Source: DTU089 sp964421815
Lineage (GTDB): Bacteria; Bacillota; Clostridia; Oscillospirales; Acutalibacteraceae
Reading direction: 5' to 3'
DNA: 62,925 nucleotides
Assembly: GCA_964421815.1 (NCBI GenBank)
Contig: CAYQYT010000013.1
Span: forward strand, 1 to 62,925
Within the stretch, counting starts at the first letter, position 1. The number at the start of each line of letters is the position of its first letter. The position numbers and the translations under genes are program-made. The notes beneath the pieces were generated by a model that was not told where the DNA came from, did no database searches, and saw nothing but the letters and a program-made list of their open reading frames with translations. This document shows positions 8,483 to 17,937 of this stretch, in pieces.

Positions 8483-9789
8483 TCCATTGCACCTTTTGCC
8501 CCTGATTTTTCAATTTCTCCGTAATATTCGGTTACTGTTTCCAACATATCGGAAATATCCGTTCCCCAAAGGGCTGAATTACCGAGAATTTCTTTTACGG
8601 AACTGTTTTTCATTGTTTCAATAACATCCGCTGCATCCTCCGGAGTATCGTTTTTATAGAAATAAATGAGGTATGCCAATGCCATTGTAAGAATTTTCGG
8701 GTATGTTCCGTTCTGCTCCTTGTACTCTAAAATGGTTGGGAGATCTCTGACGGAAAATTTGCTTACGGAGTTCAGGGCAATTGAACGCAGACGGTGTTTT
8801 ATAAAGGGGTTTTTAAATCTGTCAAAAACAGCCGATGCAAATTTTATATTATCTTCCGTTTCACCGATTGTTTTTAAAATTTCCTCATTAACTGCACGGT
8901 TAAGGAATTCTCTGACGGTTTTGTCATTCATACATTCTTCAACGGTTTCAATGCCTGAAAGCAATGCACCTGCCACCATTGAAGTGTGGGCACCGTTAAG
9001 AATACGCACCTTTGTTTTTTTGTAGGGCTTTACGTCATCCGTCCAGACCACATTGTATCCCGCTTTTTTCAGGGGCAATTCGTTTTCAAAATCACCCTCA
9101 ATAACCCAGAGGTGAAAAATCTCCGCAGTGTCGATAAATTTGTCGTCGGGATGTTTGTTAACGGTTTCATCACCGGGGAAGCCCGTTACAATTCTGTCAA
9201 CAAGGGTATTGACAAAGGTGTTCTCCTCATTGAGCCACTTTGAAAAATCTTCTTCCAACTTCCAAAGTTTCGCATATTCCAAAACACATTCTTTGAGTCG
9301 GTCACCGTTGTTGTCAATAAGTTCGCAGGCAAGAAGAATGAATCCATTTAAACCCTTTTTATACCGTCTGTAAAGGAGTTGTGTTAATTTACCGGGGAAG
9401 GACTTACAGGGCTTATCATCAAAATTACAGGAAGCGTCAAATTCAATACCCGCTTCCGTGGTATTTGAAATAACAAATCTGAAATCCGGATTGTCCGCAA
9501 GAGCCATATAGTCCTCAAAACTTGTGTAGGGGTCAATACATCTTGAAATGGACTCAATGAGGGTATGTTCCTCTTTAACCTGTCCATTTTCAATACCTCT
9601 CAGATAGAGATTGTATTTGCAACCCTGTGCATTAAGTTGTTCGGCTCTACCCATTGCAATGGGTTGAACAACAACCGCCTTACCATCGTAAAGGCCCTTT
9701 TTATTTAACCCGTCAAGGAACCAATCCACAAAACCTCTGAGAAAATTGCCCTCGCCGAACTGAATTACCGTTTCTTTCACTTCTATCAC
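8464..9789 (-). CDS. uxaB: Tagaturonate reductase (mannitol dehydrogenase family)
   Basis: An NAD-dependent long-chain polyol dehydrogenase that reduces D-tagaturonate to D-altronate, feeding the UxaA reaction. The N-terminal Rossmann segment is VIQFGEGNFLRGFVDWF (about residues 8-24). The catalytic signature K-x4-N-x2-H is present in KVRILNGAHTSM. It has 441 residues, slightly shorter than E. coli UxaB (about 480). It overlaps uxaA and follows the small HEYGH gene by four bases, so the group is clearly one operon. Fructuronate reductase (UxuB) belongs to the same superfamily; neighbouring uxaA and family resemblance favour UxaB. No isomerase (UxaC) or KDG kinase is in the window, so the pathway is completed elsewhere. 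Confidence 0.9.
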   Translation of the reverse strand: MIEVKETVIQFGEGNFLRGFVDWFLDGLNKKGLYDGKAVVVQPIAMGRAEQLNAQGCKYNLYLRGIENGQVKEEHTLIESISRCIDPYTSFEDYMALADNPDFRFVISNTTEAGIEFDASCNFDDKPCKSFPGKLTQLLYRRYKKGLNGFILLACELIDNNGDRLKECVLEYAKLWKLEEDFSKWLNEENTFVNTLVDRIVTGFPGDETVNKHPDDKFIDTAEIFHLWVIEGDFENELPLKKAGYNVVWTDDVKPYKKTKVRILNGAHTSMVAGALLSGIETVEECMNDKTVREFLNRAVNEEILKTIGETEDNIKFASAVFDRFKNPFIKHRLRSIALNSVSKFSVRDLPTILEYKEQNGTYPKILTMALAYLIYFYKNDTPEDAADVIETMKNSSVKEILGNSALWGTDISDMLETVTEYYGEIEKSGAKGAMEWILSK

Positions 9790-9793
9790 CCTT

Positions 9794-10294
9794 TTACTTA
9801 TTTATATCAATCATTTTCATTTTTGAAGCCTTCTGACCCCAATTATTTGCCCATCCCTCGCAATAAAGCTTGTAGTAGGAAATATTGTGTTTCTCTCTGA
9901 ATTTGCCGAAGAATGTACACCAAATCACAGAGGGCAATGCTATAACTATGTAATAAAGAGGACCTAAAAGCAAGCATTGCCAGGTATGACCGTATTCGTG
10001 AATACGTGTGTTATATGTCCAGTTGTTGACACCCTCTTTGTCCTTCATAAAAATGAACAGACCCATTGAAAGACCTCCGGATTTCCAAGGGAGATAAACA
10101 ATGTTAGCATAACCGAATTTACTGTGTTTTCTCTTGAGAATTTTTGTGCAAATAAGGTAGGCGATACCTCCCACAATGTTCACGGGAAGTCCCCATGTCC
10201 ATTGCACAATATAAAAAAGTGCATCTACAAGGGTGTTTTTCAGATTTTTTTCTTTGGGAGTTGGTTCGGTTTTAGTAATATCAATCTTTTCCAT
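9794..10294 (-). CDS. Small membrane-associated HEYGH putative metalloprotease
   Basis: A 166-residue protein of unknown function. A hydrophobic region (about 25-50: FYIVQWTWGLPVNIVGGIAYL) is followed by a soluble stretch. RIHEYGHTWQCLLLGPLYY (about 98-116) contains an HExxH-type zinc motif (HEYGH) running straight into a second hydrophobic segment (IVIALPSVIWCTFFG). CEGWANNWGQKAS near the C-terminus holds a possible third ligand (Glu). HExxH within or next to a membrane helix is typical of small zinc peptidases, but no catalytic role is proven for this group. Its start overlaps the transporter stop by one base (TAATG), and uxaB starts four bases downstream, so it is embedded in the hexuronate operon. 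Confidence 0.7.
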   Translation of the reverse strand: MEKIDITKTEPTPKEKNLKNTLVDALFYIVQWTWGLPVNIVGGIAYLICTKILKRKHSKFGYANIVYLPWKSGGLSMGLFIFMKDKEGVNNWTYNTRIHEYGHTWQCLLLGPLYYIVIALPSVIWCTFFGKFREKHNISYYKLYCEGWANNWGQKASKMKMIDINK

Positions 10295-11946
10295 TATTCT
10301 GCCTCCTCTAACAGACGTTTCATTTGAGCATCGTGTTCAATGAGAATTTTATAATTCCCGTTTTCGTCCTTATCCAAAGTATGTTCGCCCGTTTCGTCAA
10401 CTGTATCTCCAAGCCATGTGTTGTGGAGTTTGTAGCCGGACAGAAGTTCACAACGTTCATTTTCGTAATCCGTCAATGTAACGCTGCCGTACTTATGCTT
10501 CATTGCAATGGCGGCGCGAATCATTGTGTGGTCATCCTTGGTCATTTTGAATCTTCTGAGCATTATATAAGCGATAATTGCGCTAATCATGGGAAGAACC
10601 GCAACACACACTCTTATACCCATAAGAGCCGCGGGAGTCTGTTCAACAAACACACCCTTGTTGCCTGTAACAAGCCCGAACCCGTCAAGAATAACACCCA
10701 CGACAAAAGTCATTACACCGCCGGTAATCTGTTTAACCATTGTGTTGAATGTGCCGATAACACCCTCACGACGTCTGCCCGTTATCATTTCATCCACGTC
10801 CGTAAGGTCGGGTAAAACATTGTTACTTACAAATCCCAATCCGCTCATACCGAAGGGGTAAAGTATTGCACCGCCCAGAATCATAATAACAAGGGGAACA
10901 ATTGACGAGCCCGAGTCCGCCGTACCGGGTTTTACAAAGAGAAGCAGACAAAGACCGATAATCATAAAGGGTGTAACCACCGCACCGCATTTGCTCTTGC
11001 CCTTTTTCATTGTCAGAGTGTAGTTCAAAGGGAATGCAAGGGACTCAAATACACCTGCAAAGGCATTGAATATGGGGTAGTATTTATAAAGATTTGCAAG
11101 ATATGTTATGAAGTAAACGCTTGTTGTTGAATAAAAACTTCGTGCCATTTGCCAGAAAAAAGACATTGAAAAATAATCCCTGAAAGCCTTACTTCTGAAC
11201 ACCTGTATGTATTCGTCTATGGCAAATCCAAGGTCAAGGGGCGGAAGTTTTTCGTTTAAAGAACTTGGCTCCTTGCAGGTTTTAAAGGTTCCGTAAATTG
11301 CAACGGAATAAACAATCGAAAGAATTATACCTGTTAACAGGAAGGGGGTTTTTGACGCTTCAGAAAGTGTATCCGACGAACCGAAAGCGGAGAGTAGTAT
11401 AAGAAGAATAATATATGAGGGAATCATTCCCACGGAATTGAAAATATAACTTACAGATGTATATTGTGTCCGCTTATTGTACTCCGGTGCCAATGTGGGA
11501 AGCATGGCGGTATGGGGCACATCCACCATTGTGTATGCGGTTTTGTAGAGAATATATGCAAATGCATAGTACACCACGCACACCGTGGGATGCTCATGAG
11601 CATTGAGACCAAAGGAGTTCCAAAGCATTATGTAGGATACTATCAGGGGCGGAATACTCCACAAAAGATATCTTCTGTGACGGCCGTATTTGGACCGTGT
11701 ACGGTCGGTTATGATACCCATAAGGGGGTCGTTAACACCGTCCCAAATTGTCGCAATCATAACAATGAACGTGGCATATTTCAAGTCCATTCCCACAACA
11801 TTTGTAAGGAATGCGGTGAAATACATACTGATTATGTAACCGCCGCCGCCCATAAAAATATTCGCGTAGCAATACTGAATCATTGGTAGGACGGTATCAA
11901 CAAATCTGCCCTCAACACCTATTGCCTTTTTCAGTTTCTCGCCCAA
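10294..11946 (-). CDS. GPH-family sugar/uronide:cation symporter (MFS)
   Basis: A 12-helix transporter of the glycoside-pentoside-hexuronide family (MelB/UidB-like), 550 residues. The conserved cytoplasmic loop after TM2 is DRTRSKYGRHRRYLLW (about 81-96), preceded by WDGVNDPLMGIITD, the diagnostic GPH motif. A hydrophilic tail of about 60 residues follows the last helix (from about 490), longer than in many relatives. Its position upstream of uxaB and uxaA makes a hexuronate or uronide the likely substrate; that is inference from context. The phosphoesterase gene lies 19 bases upstream and the HEYGH gene overlaps its stop. Confidence 0.88.
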   Translation of the reverse strand: MGEKLKKAIGVEGRFVDTVLPMIQYCYANIFMGGGGYIISMYFTAFLTNVVGMDLKYATFIVMIATIWDGVNDPLMGIITDRTRSKYGRHRRYLLWSIPPLIVSYIMLWNSFGLNAHEHPTVCVVYYAFAYILYKTAYTMVDVPHTAMLPTLAPEYNKRTQYTSVSYIFNSVGMIPSYIILLILLSAFGSSDTLSEASKTPFLLTGIILSIVYSVAIYGTFKTCKEPSSLNEKLPPLDLGFAIDEYIQVFRSKAFRDYFSMSFFWQMARSFYSTTSVYFITYLANLYKYYPIFNAFAGVFESLAFPLNYTLTMKKGKSKCGAVVTPFMIIGLCLLLFVKPGTADSGSSIVPLVIMILGGAILYPFGMSGLGFVSNNVLPDLTDVDEMITGRRREGVIGTFNTMVKQITGGVMTFVVGVILDGFGLVTGNKGVFVEQTPAALMGIRVCVAVLPMISAIIAYIMLRRFKMTKDDHTMIRAAIAMKHKYGSVTLTDYENERCELLSGYKLHNTWLGDTVDETGEHTLDKDENGNYKILIEHDAQMKRLLEEAE

Positions 11947-11965
11947 ATTTATCCTTCTCCCTTGC

Positions 11966-13042
11966 TTATTCTCTTACTAAATTTGTAATCTGCGGGATTT
12001 CTATTGACTCAGTATAAAGTTCTCTCGGATTGTTTTCATCAAGGACTATAAGCCTTCCCCCACGCTCCTCGCCGTAGGTAAAGTAGCCTGCGCCGAGGGT
12101 TTGATAAAGGTCTATTCCCTCAACGTTCATTTTAAAATCGTTAACATGGTCGTGGCCGAAGAATGCGGCGAAAATGTCCCCTATTTTCTTCCAACTTTTA
12201 AACTGTGCCGTGTGATCCTGTTCCATATCGGGCGGGCTTGGTTCTTCCCTCACTCTGCCCTCAAGTATTTCATTTCCGAGATAAAAATACCTGCCGTGGC
12301 GTTCAAAGGTGTATTCCTCATCCTTACCCACTTCTTTCATACCAATACATTCCTCCTGAACGGGAATGTGCTGGAAAAGGATTGCGGGGAGCGGTTCTCC
12401 CCCGTTTGCTTCTTTCAGTTCTGCGGCGCGGTTTTCGTACCATTGAATCTGGTCATCGTGAACATAGTCATAGCATCTGTTGCCCTTGGAATCCCTGACA
12501 TAGTCGTTGGAGTCCATAAGCCAGATTGCAAAAGCATCCTTTTTTCCGTCCCTGCTTTTTATTGTCAGGCAACAATTTCCGCAACCGTAAACATCCGCAT
12601 CATTCAAATTGGAGCGGCAGTTTGAATACTCCATATATTCCATCATCTGAAATTCCGTATGGTAGCCTTCCTCACCGTCGTGGTTGCCGAAAACAACCGC
12701 CAAAGGAATATTTCTGTCCTTTATGGGTTTTATAATTTTCCGTATGGTGCTTTGCACAAGGTTGTATGTAAATTCCTGCCAATAACCGCTTATATTGTCA
12801 CCGCCGAAAACTACCAAATCGGGATTGGTTTTTTCAAGGAGTTGCTCGATAACGTTGAGGGTTTCAACGTCCTTTCTCTCGGGGATTGTGCGATCCTCGT
12901 CATCGTCCATTTCCGGCTCAACATCGTGAATATCGGTTATATGTAAAATTTTAAACTTTCCGTCCTCACCGAATTTCAGCGATGCGGGAGTTTCGCGACT
13001 GAACTCCCCTGTTTTCCATTTTTTAGGGTATCCCATTGCCAT
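11966..13042 (-). CDS. Calcineurin-like metallophosphoesterase
   Basis: A cytosolic 358-residue metallophosphoesterase. The metal-binding motifs appear in order: ILHITDIHD (D-x-H), VVFGGDNISGYW (GD), AVVFGNHDGEEG (GNHD), LFQHIPVQE and FFGHDHVND (GHxH type). There is no signal peptide. It is closely related to the proteins at 33436-34599 and 50028-51140, sharing a GNHD-CC-LWxxDS-QWY-QHIP-GHDH layout, so these are paralogs. It sits between the aminopeptidase and the uronide symporter in a compact minus-strand array. Family members hydrolyse varied phosphodiesters or phosphomonoesters. A role in releasing a phosphorylated or phosphodiester-linked glycan unit is only a guess. Confidence 0.85.
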   Translation of the reverse strand: MAMGYPKKWKTGEFSRETPASLKFGEDGKFKILHITDIHDVEPEMDDDEDRTIPERKDVETLNVIEQLLEKTNPDLVVFGGDNISGYWQEFTYNLVQSTIRKIIKPIKDRNIPLAVVFGNHDGEEGYHTEFQMMEYMEYSNCRSNLNDADVYGCGNCCLTIKSRDGKKDAFAIWLMDSNDYVRDSKGNRCYDYVHDDQIQWYENRAAELKEANGGEPLPAILFQHIPVQEECIGMKEVGKDEEYTFERHGRYFYLGNEILEGRVREEPSPPDMEQDHTAQFKSWKKIGDIFAAFFGHDHVNDFKMNVEGIDLYQTLGAGYFTYGEERGGRLIVLDENNPRELYTESIEIPQITNLVRE

Positions 13043-13105
13043 AATCTACACCTCATTTAACCCCGACTTTTAGTAAATTTTCAAAAGCCGAGGTCAGTTA
13101 ACTAA

Positions 13106-14332
13106 TTAAAATGCCCAATTACCCTTTTTGAATATGGGGTATGCCTTGCCGTCCTTGTAACCCGTAATTTCAAGGTCGGGGGCGCCTATCATAAAATCAA
13201 CGTGAATCATACTGTCATTAACACCCAAAGCCTGACACTCCTCAAGGGATTTTTCCTCGAAGCCGTCTATGGTGTCACAGAATCCTCTGCCTAAAGCCAC
13301 GTGACAACTTGCATTTTCATCAAAAAGAGTGTTATAGAATAGTATTCCCGTTTCTGCTATGGGGCTGTTATAGGGAATGAGTGCCAACTCACCCAAATAT
13401 TTTGCTCCCTCATCCATGGAAAGCATTTTATCAAGTAAATCCTTACCCTCTTCCGCTTCCCATTCGACCGCCTTGCCGTCCTTAAAGGTTATTGAGAAAT
13501 TATTTATAATCTGTCCCTGATAGGAAAGGGGTTTTGTGGAAACAAGTTTTCCCTCTGCAAAGCCCTTTTTGGGAGAAATGAAAACTTCCTCCGTGGGCAA
13601 ATTGGGGTTAAAGAAATTACCCGAAAGAGTGTTCTCTCCCCCGCCGCACCAATGACTTTCGGGAATAAGACTCGCTTTAAAATCCGTTCCGTTGGAACTT
13701 TTGTACTCTAAATAGTCAAATTTCTTTTCGGTAAGGTATTTTGTTCTGGATTTTAAATCGCTGTTGTGATTTTTCCAGGCTTCCTCCGGGTCATTGTCCT
13801 TTGTAACATAAACAGTTTTGAGAATTGCATCCCAGAGCATATTGTATGCCCTGTTTTTTGTTTCATCGGGAAAGACCTTTTTTGCCCAGGCGTATGAGGG
13901 AACAGCCGCAATGCACCATTGATCCTTGTTTTCAAGGGCATCGCTGTATTTTTTGGTAACTTTGTAGCGTTCCATCTGGGATTTCTGCATTTTTTCACGG
14001 TTAACACCCTTGAGACCGTCCGGATCCTCGCTTTCAATATAAATTCGGCAAGGAACTTCCTCAACCATCTGTTTGAGCCTTTCCTCCTGCCAGGCGGGAA
14101 CCTGACTCAAGGATTTTAAAGTCCTGTGTCTGTAATTCAGTTTGGTAATTGCCTGGAATGAAAAATCAACCTCAACCCTTGAAGCACCGGCTTTGTAGCA
14201 CTCATCCACAAGTATTGTAACAAACTCACACTGATCCGCTTCCGCATATATTCTGACAGGTTGACCTTTTTTTATATTAGCTCCCACTCTTGCAATAAGG
14301 CGGGCATATTTTTTCTGCATTGTTTTGTTCAT
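13106..14332 (-). CDS. M29-family aminopeptidase (PepS/AmpS-like)
   Basis: A thermophilic-aminopeptidase-type M29 metallopeptidase, 408 residues, the usual length. The di-metal site is recognisable in the C-terminal half: LGELALIPYNSPI (Glu), LFDENASCHVALGRGF (Glu, His) and IHVDFMIGAPDLEI (His, Asp). The N-terminal region (YARLIARVGANIKKGQPV, then a Glu-Ala-Asp segment) matches the family. It has no signal peptide, so it should act in the cytosol, removing N-terminal residues from peptides. Sixty-three bases separate it from the phosphoesterase downstream; it may be the first gene of the hexuronate operon or a neighbour with read-through. Upstream, TTGTAT-17-TAAAAT in the minus direction is a possible promoter. 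Confidence 0.9.
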   Translation of the reverse strand: MNKTMQKKYARLIARVGANIKKGQPVRIYAEADQCEFVTILVDECYKAGASRVEVDFSFQAITKLNYRHRTLKSLSQVPAWQEERLKQMVEEVPCRIYIESEDPDGLKGVNREKMQKSQMERYKVTKKYSDALENKDQWCIAAVPSYAWAKKVFPDETKNRAYNMLWDAILKTVYVTKDNDPEEAWKNHNSDLKSRTKYLTEKKFDYLEYKSSNGTDFKASLIPESHWCGGGENTLSGNFFNPNLPTEEVFISPKKGFAEGKLVSTKPLSYQGQIINNFSITFKDGKAVEWEAEEGKDLLDKMLSMDEGAKYLGELALIPYNSPIAETGILFYNTLFDENASCHVALGRGFCDTIDGFEEKSLEECQALGVNDSMIHVDFMIGAPDLEITGYKDGKAYPIFKKGNWAF

Positions 14333-14491
14333 TTAATCGCCTCCGAATATAATATGTATTTTATCACAGTAAAGTGGTAAATACAACAGAAAAAACAAAG
14401 AGAATAAAAAAATACCATAGCCTAAAACAGTCGAATGTGCCAAAGATTTATTTGATAGGCATATAGGGTTCGGCTATTTTCGGTTATAGCA

Positions 14492-14530
14492 AAAAGGAGA
14501 AACGCAACCCGAGAGAGCGCTCCTCCTTTT
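14492..14530 (-). terminator. Terminator after the SASP gene
   Basis: AAAAGGAG (14492-14499) pairs with CTCCTTTT (14523-14530), giving a stem ending in U-rich sequence on the minus strand. The rest of 14333-14603 contains only a further small hairpin (around 14550-14574) and no gene. Confidence 0.5.
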
Positions 14531-14603
14531 CTTGATTTACGGGAATGTTATTTTACTCGGACGGAGTAATAAGAATCTCACCGAAAATCTTTAAAGACAT
14601 TCT

Positions 14604-14810
14604 TTAAACGTTGCCGTCTTCGTAAGCTTTGATCATCTTTTTAACCATCTGACCGCCGATAGAACCTGCCTGGCGGGAAGTGAGGTCACCGTTATAACCC
14701 TGCTTGAGATCAACGCCAACTTCCTGAGCAGCCTCCATCTTTACCTGATTGAGAATCTGCTTAGCACTTGCCTTAGACTCTGCGGGCATACCGCTGCTTT
14801 TTGTAGCCAT
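14604..14810 (-). CDS. Alpha/beta-type small acid-soluble spore protein
   Basis: A 68-residue DNA-binding SASP that coats spore DNA in the forespore and is degraded at germination. EAAQEVGVDLKQGYNGDLTS is the first conserved block (about residues 32-51), including the site recognised by the germination protease (E-A in KMEAAQE). RQAGSIGGQMVKKMI is the second. The length and both DNA-contact motifs are canonical. The start is backed by GAAGGAGTGTAATG. The gene stands alone, diverging from aspartate kinase. Family members are normally sigma-G dependent; I could not identify a convincing sigma-G promoter by eye. Together with dpaAB it shows that the organism sporulates. Confidence 0.97.
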   Translation of the reverse strand: MATKSSGMPAESKASAKQILNQVKMEAAQEVGVDLKQGYNGDLTSRQAGSIGGQMVKKMIKAYEDGNV

Positions 14811-14992
14811 TTCATTACACTCCTTCGCAATTTAATTGCGTTTGCATTTTTATTATTAGATATTAAACTCCGATTATTGCAAGAAAATTTTAACAATGTA
14901 CTATCAGAATTCATGGTGTTTTTGCACAAGAGAACGATTTTACTTCTATAAAATTTAGATGATAAATAGAACTTTTTTTCAAGGACATTTTT

Positions 14993-15022
14993 TTGTTGCC
15001 AACATTCAAGGGAAGTGATAAT
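14993..15022 (+). promoter_or_regulatory. Probable promoter of aspartate kinase
   Basis: TTGTTG (14993-14998), 18-base spacer, GATAAT (15017-15022), 57 bases before the ATG at 15080. The -35 is weak. I see no lysine riboswitch in the short leader. Confidence 0.4.
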
Positions 15023-15079
15023 ATATACTAGAATTAAAATGAGGAAATACACAAAAAATATATTTCAGGAGAATGTATT

Positions 15080-16393
15080 ATGGTAAAAGTTCTTAAATTC
15101 GGCGGCAGCTCTCTTGCGGATGCCGAACAGTTCAAAAAGGTTGCCGCAATAATCAAAGCGGAACCCGAAAGAAGATATGTTGTTGCTTCCGCACCCGGAA
15201 AAAGATATTCCGACGATATTAAAGTTACGGATATGCTTTACGATTGCTATAAACTTGTAAAGGCAAATCAACCCATTGATGAGGCTTTCAAACTTATTGA
15301 AGACCGTTACAACGGCATTATTGAAGACCTTGGTATAAATCTCTGGCTTCAGCCCGAATTTGACAAAATCAAAAGTGCCATTGTACACCACGCAGGGCGC
15401 GACTATATCGCAAGCCGTGGGGAATACCTTAACTCAATGGTTCTTGCAAGTTTTTTGGGTTATGATTTCATTGATGCAGAGGACGGAATTTTCTTTAAAG
15501 AAAACGGCACTCTTGATACAGAGAAAACAAATGAGGAACTTACTGCAATCCTTGCAAGGCACGAACACGCTGTTATTCCCGGTTTCTACGGTGTAATGCC
15601 CAACGGCACAATCAAAACTTTCTCCCGCGGCGGCAGCGATATTACAGGTTCAATCGTTGCAAGAGCAATAAAAGCGGATATTTACGAAAACTGGACGGAC
15701 GTTTCCGGTATGCTTATGGCGGATCCCAGATGCGTTGAAAATCCCAAGGTTATTTCCACCATCACATACAGCGAATTGCGTGAACTTTCCTATATGGGTG
15801 CAACGGTTATGCACGAGGATGCCATATTCCCCGTTCGTGAAATGGGTATTCCCATAAATATCAGAAACACCAATGCTCCCGAGGATGCGGGAACAATGAT
15901 TGTTTCATCCGTTGAAAACAACAAGGTTGACACGGTTATCACGGGTGTTGCAGGTAAAAAGGGATTCTCTGTTATTGCTATCGAAAAAGATATGATGAAT
16001 TCCGAGGTTGGATTCGGAAGAACTGTTCTCGAAGTTCTCGAAAACTACAACCTTTGCTTCGAACATCTCCCCTCGGGTATTGATACAATGTCCGTTATTG
16101 TTAATGACAACGATTTTCTTCCCGTAAAGGACAGCATTATTAACGATATAAAGAAAAGAACAAAAGCTGACTCTGTAACGGTAAACGGCGGAATCGCTCT
16201 TGTTGCGGTTGTGGGCAGAGGTATGGCAGGTTCAAAGGGTACTGCAAGCAGACTTTTCAAAGCCATTGCGGAAAATGATATAAACATCAAAATGATTGAC
16301 CAGGGCTCCAGCGAGCTTAACATTATTGTGGGCATTTCCGAAGAAGATTATATCAAAACCCTCAATGCCATTTACAACGAGTTTGTAGGTTAA
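15080..16393 (+). CDS. lysC: Aspartate kinase
   Basis: Phosphorylates L-aspartate, the first step to lysine, threonine, methionine and, through dihydrodipicolinate, the spore's dipicolinic acid. It has 437 residues. VLKFGGSSLAD at the N-terminus is the ATP/phosphate-binding signature. FSRGGSDITGSIVARAI (about 176-192) and YENWTDVSGMLMADPR complete the amino acid kinase domain, and two ACT repeats form the C-terminal third (MNSEVGFGRTVLEVLENY and ENDINIKMIDQGSSELNI), so allosteric inhibition is expected. The leader is too short for a lysine riboswitch. RBS AGGAG precedes the ATG. The gene is monocistronic, with a strong terminator behind it. Isozyme type (lysine- or threonine-sensitive) cannot be read from sequence alone. 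Confidence 0.94.
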   Translation: MVKVLKFGGSSLADAEQFKKVAAIIKAEPERRYVVASAPGKRYSDDIKVTDMLYDCYKLVKANQPIDEAFKLIEDRYNGIIEDLGINLWLQPEFDKIKSAIVHHAGRDYIASRGEYLNSMVLASFLGYDFIDAEDGIFFKENGTLDTEKTNEELTAILARHEHAVIPGFYGVMPNGTIKTFSRGGSDITGSIVARAIKADIYENWTDVSGMLMADPRCVENPKVISTITYSELRELSYMGATVMHEDAIFPVREMGIPINIRNTNAPEDAGTMIVSSVENNKVDTVITGVAGKKGFSVIAIEKDMMNSEVGFGRTVLEVLENYNLCFEHLPSGIDTMSVIVNDNDFLPVKDSIINDIKKRTKADSVTVNGGIALVAVVGRGMAGSKGTASRLFKAIAENDINIKMIDQGSSELNIIVGISEEDYIKTLNAIYNEFVG

Positions 16394-16413
16394 TTGAATA
16401 TATAATTATAAAA

Positions 16414-16445
16414 AAGTCCGTACCCGGTTTTCCGGGTACGGACTT
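16414..16445. terminator. Strong bidirectional terminator
   Basis: AAGTCCGTACCCGG (16414-16427) pairs perfectly with CCGGGTACGGACTT (16432-16445) around a TTTT loop, with T-rich sequence on one side and A-rich on the other. It lies between convergent genes. Confidence 0.9.
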
Positions 16446-16461
16446 TTGTTGTTTATTTTAA

Positions 16462-17937
16462 TTAAAACAATCCCTTAATTACCTGGGGAAGAAGCACCGT
16501 AAGGTACTTAACCAAAAGACCGAATATATCGGTAATGAAGTTTGCGATTGAACCGTCAATAGTACCGATTGCATCCGTGGGAAGTTTGGACTCCTCGTTT
16601 TCCTGTGCGGCTGTCGTTTTCTTTATTGCATATTCGTCAATTTTTGTAACTTCCTGTGTTTCATCGTTAACAACGTATGCTTCGTAAACAAGTTTTGTGC
16701 CGTCAATATAAACATTTGAGAAGCAACCGCCCATATCTCTTGTGGAAAGAGCCACATCTTTGCACTCGTTAATGGGGTTGATGGGATTTTCGTTTACAGA
16801 ATATCTCTTTGTACCCGCTGTTGAGGGAAGAATATATACAGCACCGTCGGGATTCTTTGCAAATGTTGTATCCTGACCGTTGAACTTCTCTGTTACATAA
16901 GTTGTATCTTCACAAACAGCATCCCCTGAAACCTGTTTTGTTCTGAAATACATGTGGTCATGGCCAGAAAGAACAACGTCAACATCCGTACGGTCAACAA
17001 TATCAATAATCGTCTCTCTCAATGCAACTGTATCGGGCTTGTTGATATTCTTACCCGCTGAATATACAGCACGGTGGAGAAGAAGAATTTTCCAATGAGC
17101 TGTGGAATTTGTAAGGTCATTGATAATCCAGTTTCTCTGAGTTTCTGTCATGGGATACATATCGTTTGAGTTAACAACGCAGAAGTGTGCATTGCCGTAA
17201 TCGTATGAATAATAAACACCGTTTACGCCGTTGCCTGCGCCGTCGCCTGCATCAAGGTTGAACATATTTGCAAACCAACCAACATTGAGTTTGTTTGTGA
17301 TATTACCCTCATGGTTACCTGCAACGGGAACAAGAGTAAGATTTGTATTTGCGGTGTTAAAGGCTTCACCGTACCAATTCCATTCATCATTTGTGCAATC
17401 GTTAACAAAGTCGCCAAGGTTAACAACAAATTCTGCTTTGGGATTTTTAGCCATAGCGGCATCCATAACGAGAGAGGCTTTTTGGAAGTTCTCAAGGCTG
17501 CTTGCCTGAACGTCCGTAATTGCAATGAAAGAGAATTTTCTGTCGCCGTTATCAGTAACAAATTTACCGGTTGTGCTCCAAGAATTCTCAGTCATACTGC
17601 CCACACGGTATCTGTAAGTTGTGCCTGCTGCAAGGTCGGAAACAACAACCTTATGGCAATAATAATCTTCAAATACGGAAACTGAACCCGTATATGTTTT
17701 TGCGTTATTGAATGTACCGTCAAAATCCGATGCTTTAACAATCTGGATTGTTGTATCGCAATATTTTTCCGTGTACCAGGTAAAACCACGCTGTGTTTTG
17801 CTGTCGCCGTACATGGTGCAGTTAACACGAAGTGTTTCAAAACCCGTGCCCTCTGCAGAAACACACAAACCCACACAGCTGAACAACATAATAACTGCGA
17901 GTAAAGCTGCAAGAGATCTTTTTGCTGTCTTTTTCAT
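16462..17937 (-). CDS. Secreted purple-acid-phosphatase-like metallophosphoesterase
   Basis: An exported phosphoesterase of 491 residues from the ATG at 17937, chosen because GGAGGT lies just upstream; in-frame extension to 17964 lacks an RBS. A lysine-rich signal peptide (MKKTAKRSLAALLAVIML, cleavage near SAEG) is followed by a purple-acid-phosphatase N-terminal (FN3-like) domain (RGFTWYTE ... TTYRYRVGS). The catalytic domain carries FIAITDVQAS, NLGDFVND, VAGNHEGN, LLLHRAV and LSGHDHMYFR. The metal-binding motifs are complete. The C-terminus is a hydrophobic amphipathic stretch (NFITDIFGLLVKYL and VIKGLF) that could hold it to the membrane. Likely an extracellular phosphatase or nucleotidase; substrate unknown. 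Confidence 0.88.
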   Translation of the reverse strand: MKKTAKRSLAALLAVIMLFSCVGLCVSAEGTGFETLRVNCTMYGDSKTQRGFTWYTEKYCDTTIQIVKASDFDGTFNNAKTYTGSVSVFEDYYCHKVVVSDLAAGTTYRYRVGSMTENSWSTTGKFVTDNGDRKFSFIAITDVQASSLENFQKASLVMDAAMAKNPKAEFVVNLGDFVNDCTNDEWNWYGEAFNTANTNLTLVPVAGNHEGNITNKLNVGWFANMFNLDAGDGAGNGVNGVYYSYDYGNAHFCVVNSNDMYPMTETQRNWIINDLTNSTAHWKILLLHRAVYSAGKNINKPDTVALRETIIDIVDRTDVDVVLSGHDHMYFRTKQVSGDAVCEDTTYVTEKFNGQDTTFAKNPDGAVYILPSTAGTKRYSVNENPINPINECKDVALSTRDMGGCFSNVYIDGTKLVYEAYVVNDETQEVTKIDEYAIKKTTAAQENEESKLPTDAIGTIDGSIANFITDIFGLLVKYLTVLLPQVIKGLF

